Notes under the pieces: model-generated
Told to the model about the DNA's origin: nothing
The model's database searches: none
Seen by the model: the letters and a program-made list of their open reading frames with translations, nothing else
Shown: positions 1 through 5,616 of the stretch, piece after piece
Layout of the letters: every line of letters starts with the position of its first letter
Numbering within the stretch: position 1 is the stretch's first letter
Source: an uncultured Gemmiger sp.
Lineage (GTDB): Bacteria; Bacillota; Clostridia; Oscillospirales; Ruminococcaceae
Direction of reading: 5' to 3'
NCBI GenBank assembly: GCA_944382805.1
Contig: CALWNS010000117.1
Coordinates: forward strand, 1 to 5,616
Length of the DNA stretch: 5,616 nucleotides
Position numbers and translations under genes: made by a program

Positions 1-45
1 TTCCGCTCCTATTGGGATGCCCCATTGGCAGATCGAGGTGTTACC
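1..45 (+). promoter_or_regulatory. Left-edge leader with ribosome binding site of the first gene
   Basis: GAGGTG at 35-40 lies five bases before the ATG at 46 and is a good SD match, so this ATG is the chosen start. The reading frame is open, with no stop, from base 1 into the gene, and there is an in-frame TTG at 25. An upstream start outside the window therefore cannot be strictly excluded, but neither has a visible SD here. I see no convincing promoter, and the leader is too short to tell whether the operon begins here. Confidence 0.6.
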
Positions 46-384
46 ATGAAAGATTTGAACGATTTGATGCAGGCGATCCTGGATATGGACGCGACCCAGC
101 GCAAGGCGGCCGAACAGGCCGCCGCGGAGCGCACCGAGCGCCTGGGCCGCCTGGACGAGGAAAAGCGCGCCATTGCAAAGTCCTACGCTGCCCGCGTGCA
201 GTCCAGCACCCAGGCGGCTGCGGCCGCGGCGGCCGCCGCCAACCGGGAGGCGCTCAGCGACCTGGAAAGCAAGCGCGCCGTGGCCGAAGCGGTGCTGGAA
301 CGCACCGCCGCGGCCAACCGCGCGCAGTGGGTCGAAGCGCTGGTGCGCCGCACGCTGGAACGGCCCGCCGGGGGTGAGGCGTGA
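46..384 (+). CDS. V-type ATPase G/H-like peripheral stalk subunit (coiled coil)
   Basis: This 112-residue protein is highly charged and almost wholly helical in composition (rich in Ala, Glu, Arg, Lys, Gln). It has no cysteine, no membrane segment and no signal peptide. Residues about 5-100 read as one long amphipathic helix, broken only by a run of nine alanines at 57-65. In V/A-type ATPases a small coiled-coil protein (G, also called H, or NtpF in Enterococcus) pairs with subunit E to form the peripheral stalk that ties the A/B head to subunit I. First place in the operon, size and composition all fit that role. Coiled-coil sequences diverge fast, so the call rests mainly on context. The TGA stop shares its last base with the ATG of the next gene, so translation is probably coupled. 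The start at 46 is chosen from the GAGGTG five bases upstream. Confidence 0.75.
   Translation: MKDLNDLMQAILDMDATQRKAAEQAAAERTERLGRLDEEKRAIAKSYAARVQSSTQAAAAAAAAANREALSDLESKRAVAEAVLERTAAANRAQWVEALVRRTLERPAGGEA
371..379 (+). promoter_or_regulatory. Ribosome binding site that decides the subunit C start
   Basis: GGGGTGAGG lies inside the end of the stalk gene. A GTG at 381 and an ATG at 384 are adjacent candidate starts in the same frame. The GTG is only one base from the end of this motif, while the ATG has a normal distance (six bases from GGTGA, four from GAGG), so the ATG is preferred. Confidence 0.55.
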
Positions 385-1469
385 TGGCGCCGGCCCTGCG
401 CTCCAAAGCCAGCAACGCCGCCCTGGCCAAGGCCCGCGCCATGTACGGCGACCGGCTGACGCCCGAAGATTACCGCCGCCTGGCCGCCTGCCGCAGCATC
501 CCGCAGCTGGCGGCCGAGCTGAAAAACCTGCCCGCCTATACGGCTGCGCTGGAACCCGTCAGCGCGCCCACGGCCCGCCGCGCCCAGCTGGAAGCCCTGC
601 TGCGCCAGGCCGTATACGCCCGCTGCGACAGTTTGTTCCGCTACGAGCTTTCCGCCGGGCAGCAGGTGTACGGCTACTTTACCGTCAGCTGCGAAGTGGA
701 CGAGATCATCACCTGCCTGCGCTGCCTGGACGCCGGCCGCCCCGGCGACTACCTGTTCAAGTTGCCGGATTACCTGCGCCACCGCTGCACGGTGGACCTG
801 TACGCCCTGGCCCATGTGACCGACGCCAAAAGCCTGCTGGCGGCGCTGGCGGGCACGCCGTACCGCCAGGTGCTGGCCCCGCTGGCCGATGTGCCCGCCG
901 GGCGCAAGCTGCTGGTCTATGCCGAACCGCTTTTGGAGGATTACCGCCATAAGGCGTTCGTGGCCCTGGCGCCCCAAAAGGGCGGCGGCGCCCCCGGCCG
1001 GGCGCCGGGCCTGGGCGATTACATCGAGATGGAGTGCGACGCCGCCGCCCTTTCCAACGCGGGCCGGCTTCTGCGCGTACACGCCGAACCGCGCTGGTAC
1101 GCCCAGCTGGTCCGGCGGGACTGCACGGCGCTCAAACCGGCCGAATGGCAGGCGCTGCTTGCCGCCCCGGACTACCCCGCGTATCTGGCGGCGCTGCACA
1201 AAACGGTGTACGGCCGTATGCTGGACCGGTGCCGGTATTCCACCCTGAAAGAGGGCCTGCAGAAATGCCGCTACAACTGGTGCCGCAAATGGCTGCGCTT
1301 TTCCACCGACCCCGCGCTGGTCATGCTGTGCTACGTCTACCTGATCCGCTGCGAGGTCACCAACCTGGAACACATCATCGAGGGCGTACACTACGGTATG
1401 CCGGCCGACGAGCTGTACGGGATGCTCATCGGCTGTGATGAGGAAAACAGTAAAGGGAGGGAACATTGA
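384..1469 (+). CDS. atpC: V-type ATP synthase subunit C (d-type, central-stalk socket)
   Basis: This soluble 361-residue protein has the length and pattern of the V-ATPase C/d family (AC39-like), which sits on the c-ring as a funnel and holds the D/F shaft. Family-type repeats of a leucine-rich helix followed by a Leu/Thr-Pro-Tyr turn are visible: SIPQLAAELKNLPAY near residues 38-52, LAALAGTPYRQVLAPL near 152-167, and a C-terminal segment at 321-349 with EVTNLEHIIEGVHYGM, matching the conserved NL-x-x-II-x-G element. A Gly/Pro-rich loop at about 199-211 looks like a small insertion. It has 14 cysteines (36, 81, 103, 111, 114, 135, 218, 247, 283, 295, 300, 316, 323, 351), many for a cytoplasmic stalk protein. 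It overlaps the previous stop by one base and ends directly before the TTG of subunit I. In Enterococcus-type operons this gene follows E; here it precedes I. The role is assigned by family and context. Confidence 0.93.
   Translation: MAPALRSKASNAALAKARAMYGDRLTPEDYRRLAACRSIPQLAAELKNLPAYTAALEPVSAPTARRAQLEALLRQAVYARCDSLFRYELSAGQQVYGYFTVSCEVDEIITCLRCLDAGRPGDYLFKLPDYLRHRCTVDLYALAHVTDAKSLLAALAGTPYRQVLAPLADVPAGRKLLVYAEPLLEDYRHKAFVALAPQKGGGAPGRAPGLGDYIEMECDAAALSNAGRLLRVHAEPRWYAQLVRRDCTALKPAEWQALLAAPDYPAYLAALHKTVYGRMLDRCRYSTLKEGLQKCRYNWCRKWLRFSTDPALVMLCYVYLIRCEVTNLEHIIEGVHYGMPADELYGMLIGCDEENSKGREH
1454..1461 (+). promoter_or_regulatory. Ribosome binding site that supports a TTG start for subunit I
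   Basis: AGGGAGGG ends eight bases before TTG at 1470. The next in-frame ATG (1482) is about 20 bases away, too far for this motif. The site lies within the last codons of subunit C, so the two genes are tightly coupled. Confidence 0.75.
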
Positions 1470-3398
1470 TTGGTTGAAAAGATGAAACTGGTCCACGTGC
1501 AGGGGACCATGCCCGGCCTGAACGAATTTTTGGGCCGCTGCTGCCTGGACGGCCGCTTTGAACTGGAACCGGCCAGCCAGTATATGTCGGCGTCCCTGGG
1601 GTACGCCCCGCTCAACGAGGAGGACACCTTCACCCCCCTGGTCGAACGGATCGAAGCCCTGGCCGCCCAGATGGGCGCCGAACTGCCCGACACCCCGCCC
1701 GCCAAACCGCAGGGCACGCAGGACCAGGCGTTTCTGGACGCGCTGGCGGCGCAGTTCGCGGCCCTGCGCACCGAACGCGAAAGCCTGGAGGAACAGCAGC
1801 GCCTGTGCGAGGACGCCATCGCCCAGTACAGCCACTTCCTGAGCCTGAAAGCCAATGTGGACGAGATCAGCGGCTGCAAGCACGTCAAGGTGCGTTTCGG
1901 CTTTTTGCCCAAAGACGGCTACAACAAGCTGATGAACGCCTACGCCGATGACCCCTACATCCTGTTCGTGCCCTGCAGCCAGACGCAGGAGGGCTACTGG
2001 GGCGTGTACCTTACGCCGCGCAGCCGCTCGCAGGAAACCGATGGCATCTTCTCGATGCTTTACTTCGAGCCGCTGCGGGTGCCCGGCGCGGCCGGCAGCC
2101 CGGCCGAGATCGTGGAGCATTACCGCGAAAACCTGGAGGTCGTGCAGCGCAGCCTGGCCGATATCGATGTGCGCGTGCGCGCACTGTGGGCGCAGAACGA
2201 ACCAAAGATCGAGACCCTGTACAGCGCGCTGCGCTACGCCGCCGCCGTGTTCAGCCTGCGCCGCTTCGCCGCCGTCAAGGGCCAGCACTTCTTCTGCGTG
2301 GGCTGGGTGCCCGCGCGCGAGATCGACGATGTGGCCGCCAAGGCCCGCGCCATCGGGGACCTGCGCGTGGTGATCGACGATCCGGACAAGGACGGCAACT
2401 ACACGCCGCCCACCAAGCTGCGCAACCCCTGGTTTGTGCGCCCTTTTGAGTTTTTTGTCGAGATGTACGGCCTGCCCGACTATGACGAGACCGACGCCAC
2501 CCCCTTTGTGGCGCTCACCTTCACCGTACTCTTCGGCATTATGTTTGGCGATGTGGGGCAAGGCATCGTTCTTACATTGTTCAGCCTGTTCATGTGGAAG
2601 GTCAAGCGCAACGCTTTGTTCCACCTGCTCATCCCCTGCGGCATCGCCAGCACCTGCGCCGGCTTTGTCTACGGTTCGTTCTTCGGCTACGAAGAACTGC
2701 TCGACCCGCTGTACCACGCGCTGGGCATGGCGTCCAAGCCGGTCTCGGTCATGGACTCCATCACCGGCATCCTGCTGTTCGCCGTCTACATCGGCGTGGT
2801 GCTGGTGCTGGCCGCCATGTTCATGAACATCTACACCCAGTGGCGGCGCGGCCGTTTGGGCAGCGTGCTGTTCGGCACCAACAGCCTGACCGGCGTCATC
2901 ACCTACCTGGCCGGCGTCGACCTGGTCAGCGCGTTCATGGGCGCATGGGTGTTCATGCCGGTGCCGCTGGCCGCCGTGCTCGTCGGTTTGGGCCTGGCTT
3001 CGCTGCTCTTTGCCGAAGTGCTGGCCCCGCTCGTCAACGGCGACCCCAACTGGAAACCGGCCGAAGGCTGGGGCGGCTACCTGATGCAGAACGTGTTCGA
3101 ACTGCTGGAAAGCGTTTTGAGCTACCTGTCCAACACCATCTCGTTTTTGCGTGTGGGCGCGTTCGTCATCGTACACGCCAGCATGATGATGGTCGTGTTT
3201 ACCCTGGCCGGCGAACCGGCCAACCTGCTGGTGGTCATCCTGGGCAACGGGGTGGTCATCGCGCTGGAGGCGCTGCTTTCCGCCATCCAGGGCATCCGCC
3301 TGGAATTTTACGAAATGTTCAGCCGTTTTTACACCGGCGGCGGCCGCAAGTTCGAAGCGCTCGACCTGCGCGCGCTCCGCAGCAAAGCGGCCGAGTAA
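1470..3398 (+). CDS. atpI: V-type ATP synthase subunit I (a subunit, membrane stator)
   Basis: This 642-residue, two-part protein is the stator that provides the ion half-channels next to the c-ring and anchors the peripheral stalks. Residues 1 to about 340 are cytoplasmic and include helical coiled-coil stretches near 65-80 and 90-130. From about 345 there are eight likely membrane helices. The first contains FGIMFGDVGQG (355-365), a family hallmark. The motif ISFLRVGAFVIVHA carries Arg561 and His569, which align without gaps to LRLWALSLAHA around Arg735 of yeast Vph1, the arginine essential for ion transfer. GIRLEFYE carries Arg610, matching the second conserved arginine (yeast 799). Both channel arginines are thus kept. 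The start is TTG: it has a well-spaced AGGGAGGG and gives MVEKMKLVHVQG, the usual family N-terminus. The stop comes 29 bases before subunit K. Confidence 0.96.
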   Translation: MVEKMKLVHVQGTMPGLNEFLGRCCLDGRFELEPASQYMSASLGYAPLNEEDTFTPLVERIEALAAQMGAELPDTPPAKPQGTQDQAFLDALAAQFAALRTERESLEEQQRLCEDAIAQYSHFLSLKANVDEISGCKHVKVRFGFLPKDGYNKLMNAYADDPYILFVPCSQTQEGYWGVYLTPRSRSQETDGIFSMLYFEPLRVPGAAGSPAEIVEHYRENLEVVQRSLADIDVRVRALWAQNEPKIETLYSALRYAAAVFSLRRFAAVKGQHFFCVGWVPAREIDDVAAKARAIGDLRVVIDDPDKDGNYTPPTKLRNPWFVRPFEFFVEMYGLPDYDETDATPFVALTFTVLFGIMFGDVGQGIVLTLFSLFMWKVKRNALFHLLIPCGIASTCAGFVYGSFFGYEELLDPLYHALGMASKPVSVMDSITGILLFAVYIGVVLVLAAMFMNIYTQWRRGRLGSVLFGTNSLTGVITYLAGVDLVSAFMGAWVFMPVPLAAVLVGLGLASLLFAEVLAPLVNGDPNWKPAEGWGGYLMQNVFELLESVLSYLSNTISFLRVGAFVIVHASMMMVVFTLAGEPANLLVVILGNGVVIALEALLSAIQGIRLEFYEMFSRFYTGGGRKFEALDLRALRSKAAE

Positions 3399-3427
3399 GC
3401 CAAACCAAAAACACAGGAGGGTCTATT
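3399..3427 (+). promoter_or_regulatory. A-rich leader with near-perfect SD before the c-subunit gene
   Basis: This is the longest gap between genes in the window. It holds an A-rich, C-containing and apparently unstructured stretch (CCAAACCAAAAACACA), then AGGAGGG at 3415-3421, six to seven bases before the ATG at 3428. It is the only complete AGGAGG placed before a gene in this window. The layout resembles the translation enhancer before the c-subunit gene (atpE) of the E. coli F-type operon, which raises output of that multi-copy subunit. The enhancer role here is inference. Confidence 0.6.
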
Positions 3428-3511
3428 ATGAAAACCAACGTCCGTAAACTGATCGCTACCGTTCTTGTCCTGCTGGCCGTGGCCTGCTTCGGCTCGTTCA
3501 GCGCCTTTGCC
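3428..3511 (+). other. Predicted signal peptide of subunit K
   Basis: The segment has a basic start (KTNVRK), a hydrophobic core (LIATVLVLLAVACFGSF) and a c-region ending S-A-F-A before A-G, which fits signal peptidase I cleavage after residue 28. Cleavage would place the acidic linker and the mature N-terminus outside, in line with the known orientation of c-subunit hairpins, whose loop faces the cytoplasm. If it is not cleaved, this would instead be an extra membrane helix. Confidence 0.65.
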
Positions 3512-3802
3512 GCCGGCGAGGAGGAACCCGCCGCCGACACCACCGCCGTCGCCGCCGAGACCGACGAGACCAGCACCCACAACGAAAGCCTGAGCATCGG
3601 CCTGATCGCCGCCGCCCTGGCCACCGGCCTGGCCGGCATCGGCGGCGGCATCGCCGTGGCCGCCGGCGCCCCGGCCGCCATTGCCGCCAACAGCGAAAAC
3701 CCCAAGACCTTCGGCAAAAGCCTGATCTTCGTGGCCCTGGGCGAATCCATCGCCCTGTACGGCCTGGTCATCTCCATCATGATCCTCAGCAGGCTGGTGT
3801 GA
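3428..3802 (+). CDS. atpK: V-type ATP synthase subunit K (c-ring proteolipid), single hairpin with signal peptide
   Basis: This 124-residue rotor-ring subunit carries ions across the membrane. Residues 1-28 form a signal-peptide-like segment, followed by a Glu/Asp/Thr/Ala-rich hydrophilic linker (about 29-53). Helix 1 (about 55-86) contains the glycine motif GIGGGIAVAAG, then a polar loop NSENPKTFGK (88-97), then helix 2 (about 98-121) with the ion-binding Glu106 in ALGESIALYG. Spacing around the loop matches the second hairpin of Enterococcus hirae NtpK as I recall it: 15 residues from the Gln110 position (here Val77) to the loop proline, then 14 to the glutamate. That K has four helices and one glutamate; this one has two helices with its own glutamate. 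Codon use is extreme: 25 of 26 Ala codons are GCC, 12 of 12 Gly GGC and 9 of 9 Thr ACC, unlike the mixed use in the first gene. Only three bases separate it from subunit F. Confidence 0.93.
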   Translation: MKTNVRKLIATVLVLLAVACFGSFSAFAAGEEEPAADTTAVAAETDETSTHNESLSIGLIAAALATGLAGIGGGIAVAAGAPAAIAANSENPKTFGKSLIFVALGESIALYGLVISIMILSRLV

Positions 3803-3805
3803 GCC

Positions 3806-4114
3806 ATGCGCTTTTACCTGATCTGCGACAATAACGATGCGCTCAACGGCCTGCGCCTGGCCGGCATCGAGGGCACGGTGGCCCGCAGTGAAGCCGATGT
3901 GCGCGCCGCGCTGGCCGATGCGGCCCGCCAGCCGGATATCGGCATGATCCTGGTGACCGAAAAAATCGCGGATGCCTGGGAGCCGCTGCTGGATACCGTG
4001 CGCGCGGACCAGAACGGCCCGCTGCTGGTCACGGTGCCCTCCACCGGCGGTTCGGCCGCCGGCAAGGACCGCATCACGCGCTATATCCGCGAAGCCGTTG
4101 GCATTAAAATTTAA
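3806..4114 (+). CDS. atpF: V-type ATP synthase subunit F (central stalk)
   Basis: This 102-residue soluble protein has the length and fold pattern of the V/A-type F subunit (NtpG in Enterococcus), which binds subunit D in the rotating shaft. Visible family features are an N-terminal beta strand (RFYLIC), GLRLAGIEGTV at 15-25, the strand and turn MILVTEKIAD (47-56), a proline-containing strand PLLVTVP (72-78), and the C-terminal helix DRITRYIREAVGIKI (88-102). It starts three bases after the stop of K and has no clear SD of its own (only GGTG near 3796), so its translation probably depends on ribosomes finishing K. That could help keep F low relative to the multi-copy K. Alternative starts are unlikely because residue 2 onward is already the family's first strand. 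Confidence 0.93.
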   Translation: MRFYLICDNNDALNGLRLAGIEGTVARSEADVRAALADAARQPDIGMILVTEKIADAWEPLLDTVRADQNGPLLVTVPSTGGSAAGKDRITRYIREAVGIKI

Positions 4115-4132
4115 GGCAAGGGGGAAAACCGA

Positions 4133-4717
4133 ATGATCGAACTCAAGACCCGTGCCGAGCAGTTCCTCAAGTCCATCCAGGCGGAGGGCGAGCGCCAGTG
4201 CGCCGCCATCCGCAGCCAGACCGAGGCCGAGGTGAGCAGCGCGCTGGCCGCCGCCCGGCGCGAAGAACAGGCCCGTGCCGACCGCACCATCGCCTTTGAG
4301 GCCGCCCGCGCCAAAACGCAGGCCAACCGCACCCTTTCGGCCGCCCGCAGCCAGGCGCGCGCCGCGCTGGCCCAGCGCCGCCAGGCCCTGGCCGACGGCG
4401 TCTTTGCCGAAGCCGAAGCCCGTCTAGCCGACTTTACGGCCACGCAGGACTACGCTGCCTGGCTGCAGGCCGGCGCGGCCGAACTGGCCGCGCGCCTGGG
4501 CGAAGGCACGGTGCTGTACGCCCGTCCGGCCGACTGCGCGCTGCTGGCCGCCCTGCCGCAGGGCTGCACCTTGCAGCCGGACGATACCATCCGCCTGGGC
4601 GGCCTGCGGGCCGAAAACAAAGCCCGCGGCCTGGCGGCGGACGATACGCTTTCCACCCGCCTGGGGGCCCAGCGCGCCTGGTTTTTGGAAAACGCGGGCC
4701 TTAAGATCGAGCTGTAA
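4133..4717 (+). CDS. atpE: V-type ATP synthase subunit E (peripheral stalk)
   Basis: This 194-residue protein has a long charged N-terminal helix (about 3-100, rich in Ala, Arg, Glu and Gln) and a smaller C-terminal globular domain (about 105-194). That is the usual two-part build of subunit E, which pairs with the G/H-like coiled coil and caps the A/B head. The C-terminal part has IRLGGLRAENKARGLAADDTLSTRL (153-177), which fits the family pattern of a Gly-Gly strand followed by a turn and a D-x-T-L/F-x-x-R-L helix start. The start ATG has AAGGGGG at 4118-4124, eight bases upstream. The stop is 11 bases before the subunit A start, and that gene's SD begins within this stop codon. In Enterococcus and Thermus operons E precedes F; here F comes first. 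Confidence 0.92.
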   Translation: MIELKTRAEQFLKSIQAEGERQCAAIRSQTEAEVSSALAAARREEQARADRTIAFEAARAKTQANRTLSAARSQARAALAQRRQALADGVFAEAEARLADFTATQDYAAWLQAGAAELAARLGEGTVLYARPADCALLAALPQGCTLQPDDTIRLGGLRAENKARGLAADDTLSTRLGAQRAWFLENAGLKIEL

Positions 4718-4728
4718 GGGGGAAAGTT

Positions 4729-5616
4729 ATGCAAACCTATCAACTGTACAGCATCAACGGCCCGGTCGTCACCGTGCGCGGCCGCACCGCCCTTTCGCTG
4801 ATGGAGATGGTCTATGTCGGCCGGCAGCGCCTGGTCGGTGAGGTCATTCGTCTGGATGACGAACAGGCCACCATCCAGGTATACGAGGAGACCGGCGGCC
4901 TGAAAGCCGGCGAGCCGGTGGAACCCACCGGCGGCCCGCTTTCGGTCACGCTTGGCCCCGGCATTCTGCGCAATATCTACGATGGCATCCAGCGCCCGCT
5001 GCCGGCCATCGAAGCCGACATGGGCAGCTTTATCCAGCGCGGCGCGCACGAACCGCCGCTGGACGAAGCCAAGCGCTGGGAGGTGACCGTCACCGTGCGC
5101 CCCGGCGACGCCCTGGCCCCCGGCCAGGTGTACGCCACCTGCCCGGAAACGCCGGCCATCACCCACCGCTGCCTGCTCAGCCCGCTGCTGGGCGCCTGCA
5201 CCGTGACCTGGGCGGCCGAAAACGGCGCGTACACCGTCAACGACCCGGTGGCCAAGGTCACCGACGCCAAGGGCTGCGAGCACACCCTTACGCTGTGCCA
5301 GCGCTGGCCCATCCGCACGCCGCGCCCGGCCGCCGCGCGCATGACCTCGCCGCGGCCGCTCATCACCGGCCAGCGCGCGATCGATACCATGTTCCCGCTG
5401 GCCAAGGGCGGCGCGGCGGCCATCCCCGGCGGTTTCGGTACCGGCAAGACCATGACCCAGCACCAGCTGGCCAAGTGGTGTGATGCCGACATCATCATCT
5501 ACGTCGGCTGCGGCGAACGCGGCAACGAGATGACCCAGGCCCTGCAGGAGTTCAGCGAACTGACCGTCCCCCGCACCGGCAAGAGCCTGATGGACCGCAC
5601 CGTCCTGATCGCCAAT
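4729..5616 (+). CDS. atpA: V-type ATP synthase catalytic subunit A (partial, cut by the right edge)
   Basis: The first 296 residues of a protein that is usually about 590 long; the frame is open to the last base. It is the ATP-binding catalytic subunit of the head. In order: an N-terminal beta-barrel beginning YQLYSINGPVVTVRG; VGEVIRL and the LGPGILRNIYDGIQRPL motif near residues 79-95; the A-specific bulge domain (about 110-185); RPLITGQRAIDTMFPLAKGG; and the Walker A P-loop GGFGTGKT (234-241, Lys240). QHQLAKW and then GCGERGNEM follow, with catalytic Glu263. The P-loop has Gly-Gly where many V-ATPases have Gly-Pro; I recall this variant in clostridial homologues. The Walker B motif and C-terminal helical domain lie outside the window. 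The start ATG has AAGGGGG at 4716-4722, six bases upstream and overlapping the stop of E. Confidence 0.97.
   Translation, partial: MQTYQLYSINGPVVTVRGRTALSLMEMVYVGRQRLVGEVIRLDDEQATIQVYEETGGLKAGEPVEPTGGPLSVTLGPGILRNIYDGIQRPLPAIEADMGSFIQRGAHEPPLDEAKRWEVTVTVRPGDALAPGQVYATCPETPAITHRCLLSPLLGACTVTWAAENGAYTVNDPVAKVTDAKGCEHTLTLCQRWPIRTPRPAAARMTSPRPLITGQRAIDTMFPLAKGGAAAIPGGFGTGKTMTQHQLAKWCDADIIIYVGCGERGNEMTQALQEFSELTVPRTGKSLMDRTVLIAN

Noticed and set aside
12..26. Short inverted repeat TGGG-ATGC-CCCA in the leader
   Set aside because: The stem is only four base pairs and there is no T-run, so it is not a terminator or a credible operator.
220..227. Eight-base palindrome GCGGCCGC in the alanine tract
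   Set aside because: It is expected by chance in a run of GCG/GCC alanine codons and has no sign of being a protein-binding site.
183..3176. A 997-codon open frame on the - strand across the stalk, C and I genes
   Set aside because: The + strand genes there are certain. The antisense product is a run of His, Gln, Val, Ala and Gly with no family motif, as expected from the mirror frame of GC-rich codons.
3476..3490. Possible lipobox (LAVAC) in the K signal peptide
   Set aside because: The residue three before the Cys is Ala, not Leu/Val/Ile, and the Cys lies inside the hydrophobic core, followed by a better signal peptidase I site (AFA-A).
2594..3802. A 402-codon + strand frame that ends with the K protein
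   Set aside because: The first 278 codons are an out-of-frame Arg/His-rich reading of subunit I. The real gene starts at the ATG at 3428 with AGGAGGG before it, so this is not a fusion.
5428..5451. P-loop GGFGTGKT with Gly in place of the common Pro
   Set aside because: I recall this form from clostridial V-type A subunits. The Lys and Thr needed for nucleotide binding are present, so it is not an inactivating change.
4450..5463. A 337-codon open frame on the - strand across E and A
   Set aside because: It lies opposite the E gene end and the catalytic A subunit, whose motifs are unmistakable, and its composition is typical of an antisense shadow.

Overview
The window holds the front part of one operon for a bacterial V-type (V/A-type) rotary ATPase/ATP synthase. 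All genes lie on the + strand and are packed almost end to end. The order is a small coiled-coil G/H-like stalk subunit, C (d), I (a), K (c, proteolipid), F, E and A. The right edge cuts A just after its P-loop and GER motifs. Subunits B and D are expected beyond that edge but cannot be seen. There is no gene-free stretch over 300 bases; the longest gap between genes is 29 bases. I saw no RNA gene, mobile element, CRISPR array or terminator.

Organism: the DNA is GC-rich (by eye about two thirds), with strong Shine-Dalgarno (SD) sequences, one TTG start and a subunit A P-loop of the form IPGGFGTGKT. From memory of family sequences, this fits a GC-rich gut-type Clostridia member (Oscillospirales/Ruminococcaceae-like). 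This is inference; no marker gene is present to prove it.

Layout: bases 1-45 are the left edge and the ribosome binding site of the first gene. 46-384 is the G/H-like stalk protein. 384-1469 is C, the central-stalk socket that sits on the c-ring. 1470-3398 is I, the membrane stator with both conserved arginines. 3428-3802 is K, a single-hairpin c-subunit with a signal peptide and an acidic linker. 3806-4114 is F (central stalk), 4133-4717 is E (peripheral stalk), and 4729 to the end is the catalytic subunit A.

How the genes work together: A (with B) catalyses ATP turnover. D and F form the shaft, and C couples the shaft to the K ring. I carries the ion half-channels, and E with the G/H-like protein holds A/B and I still. 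The most notable points are in K. It has one carboxylate per two-helix hairpin, unlike the four-helix Enterococcus-type K. The glutamine positions used for sodium binding in Enterococcus are hydrophobic here, which suggests proton coupling. Its translation signals and codon use suggest high output, as a multi-copy ring subunit needs. I see no wholly new system in this window; the findings are refinements on a known machine.
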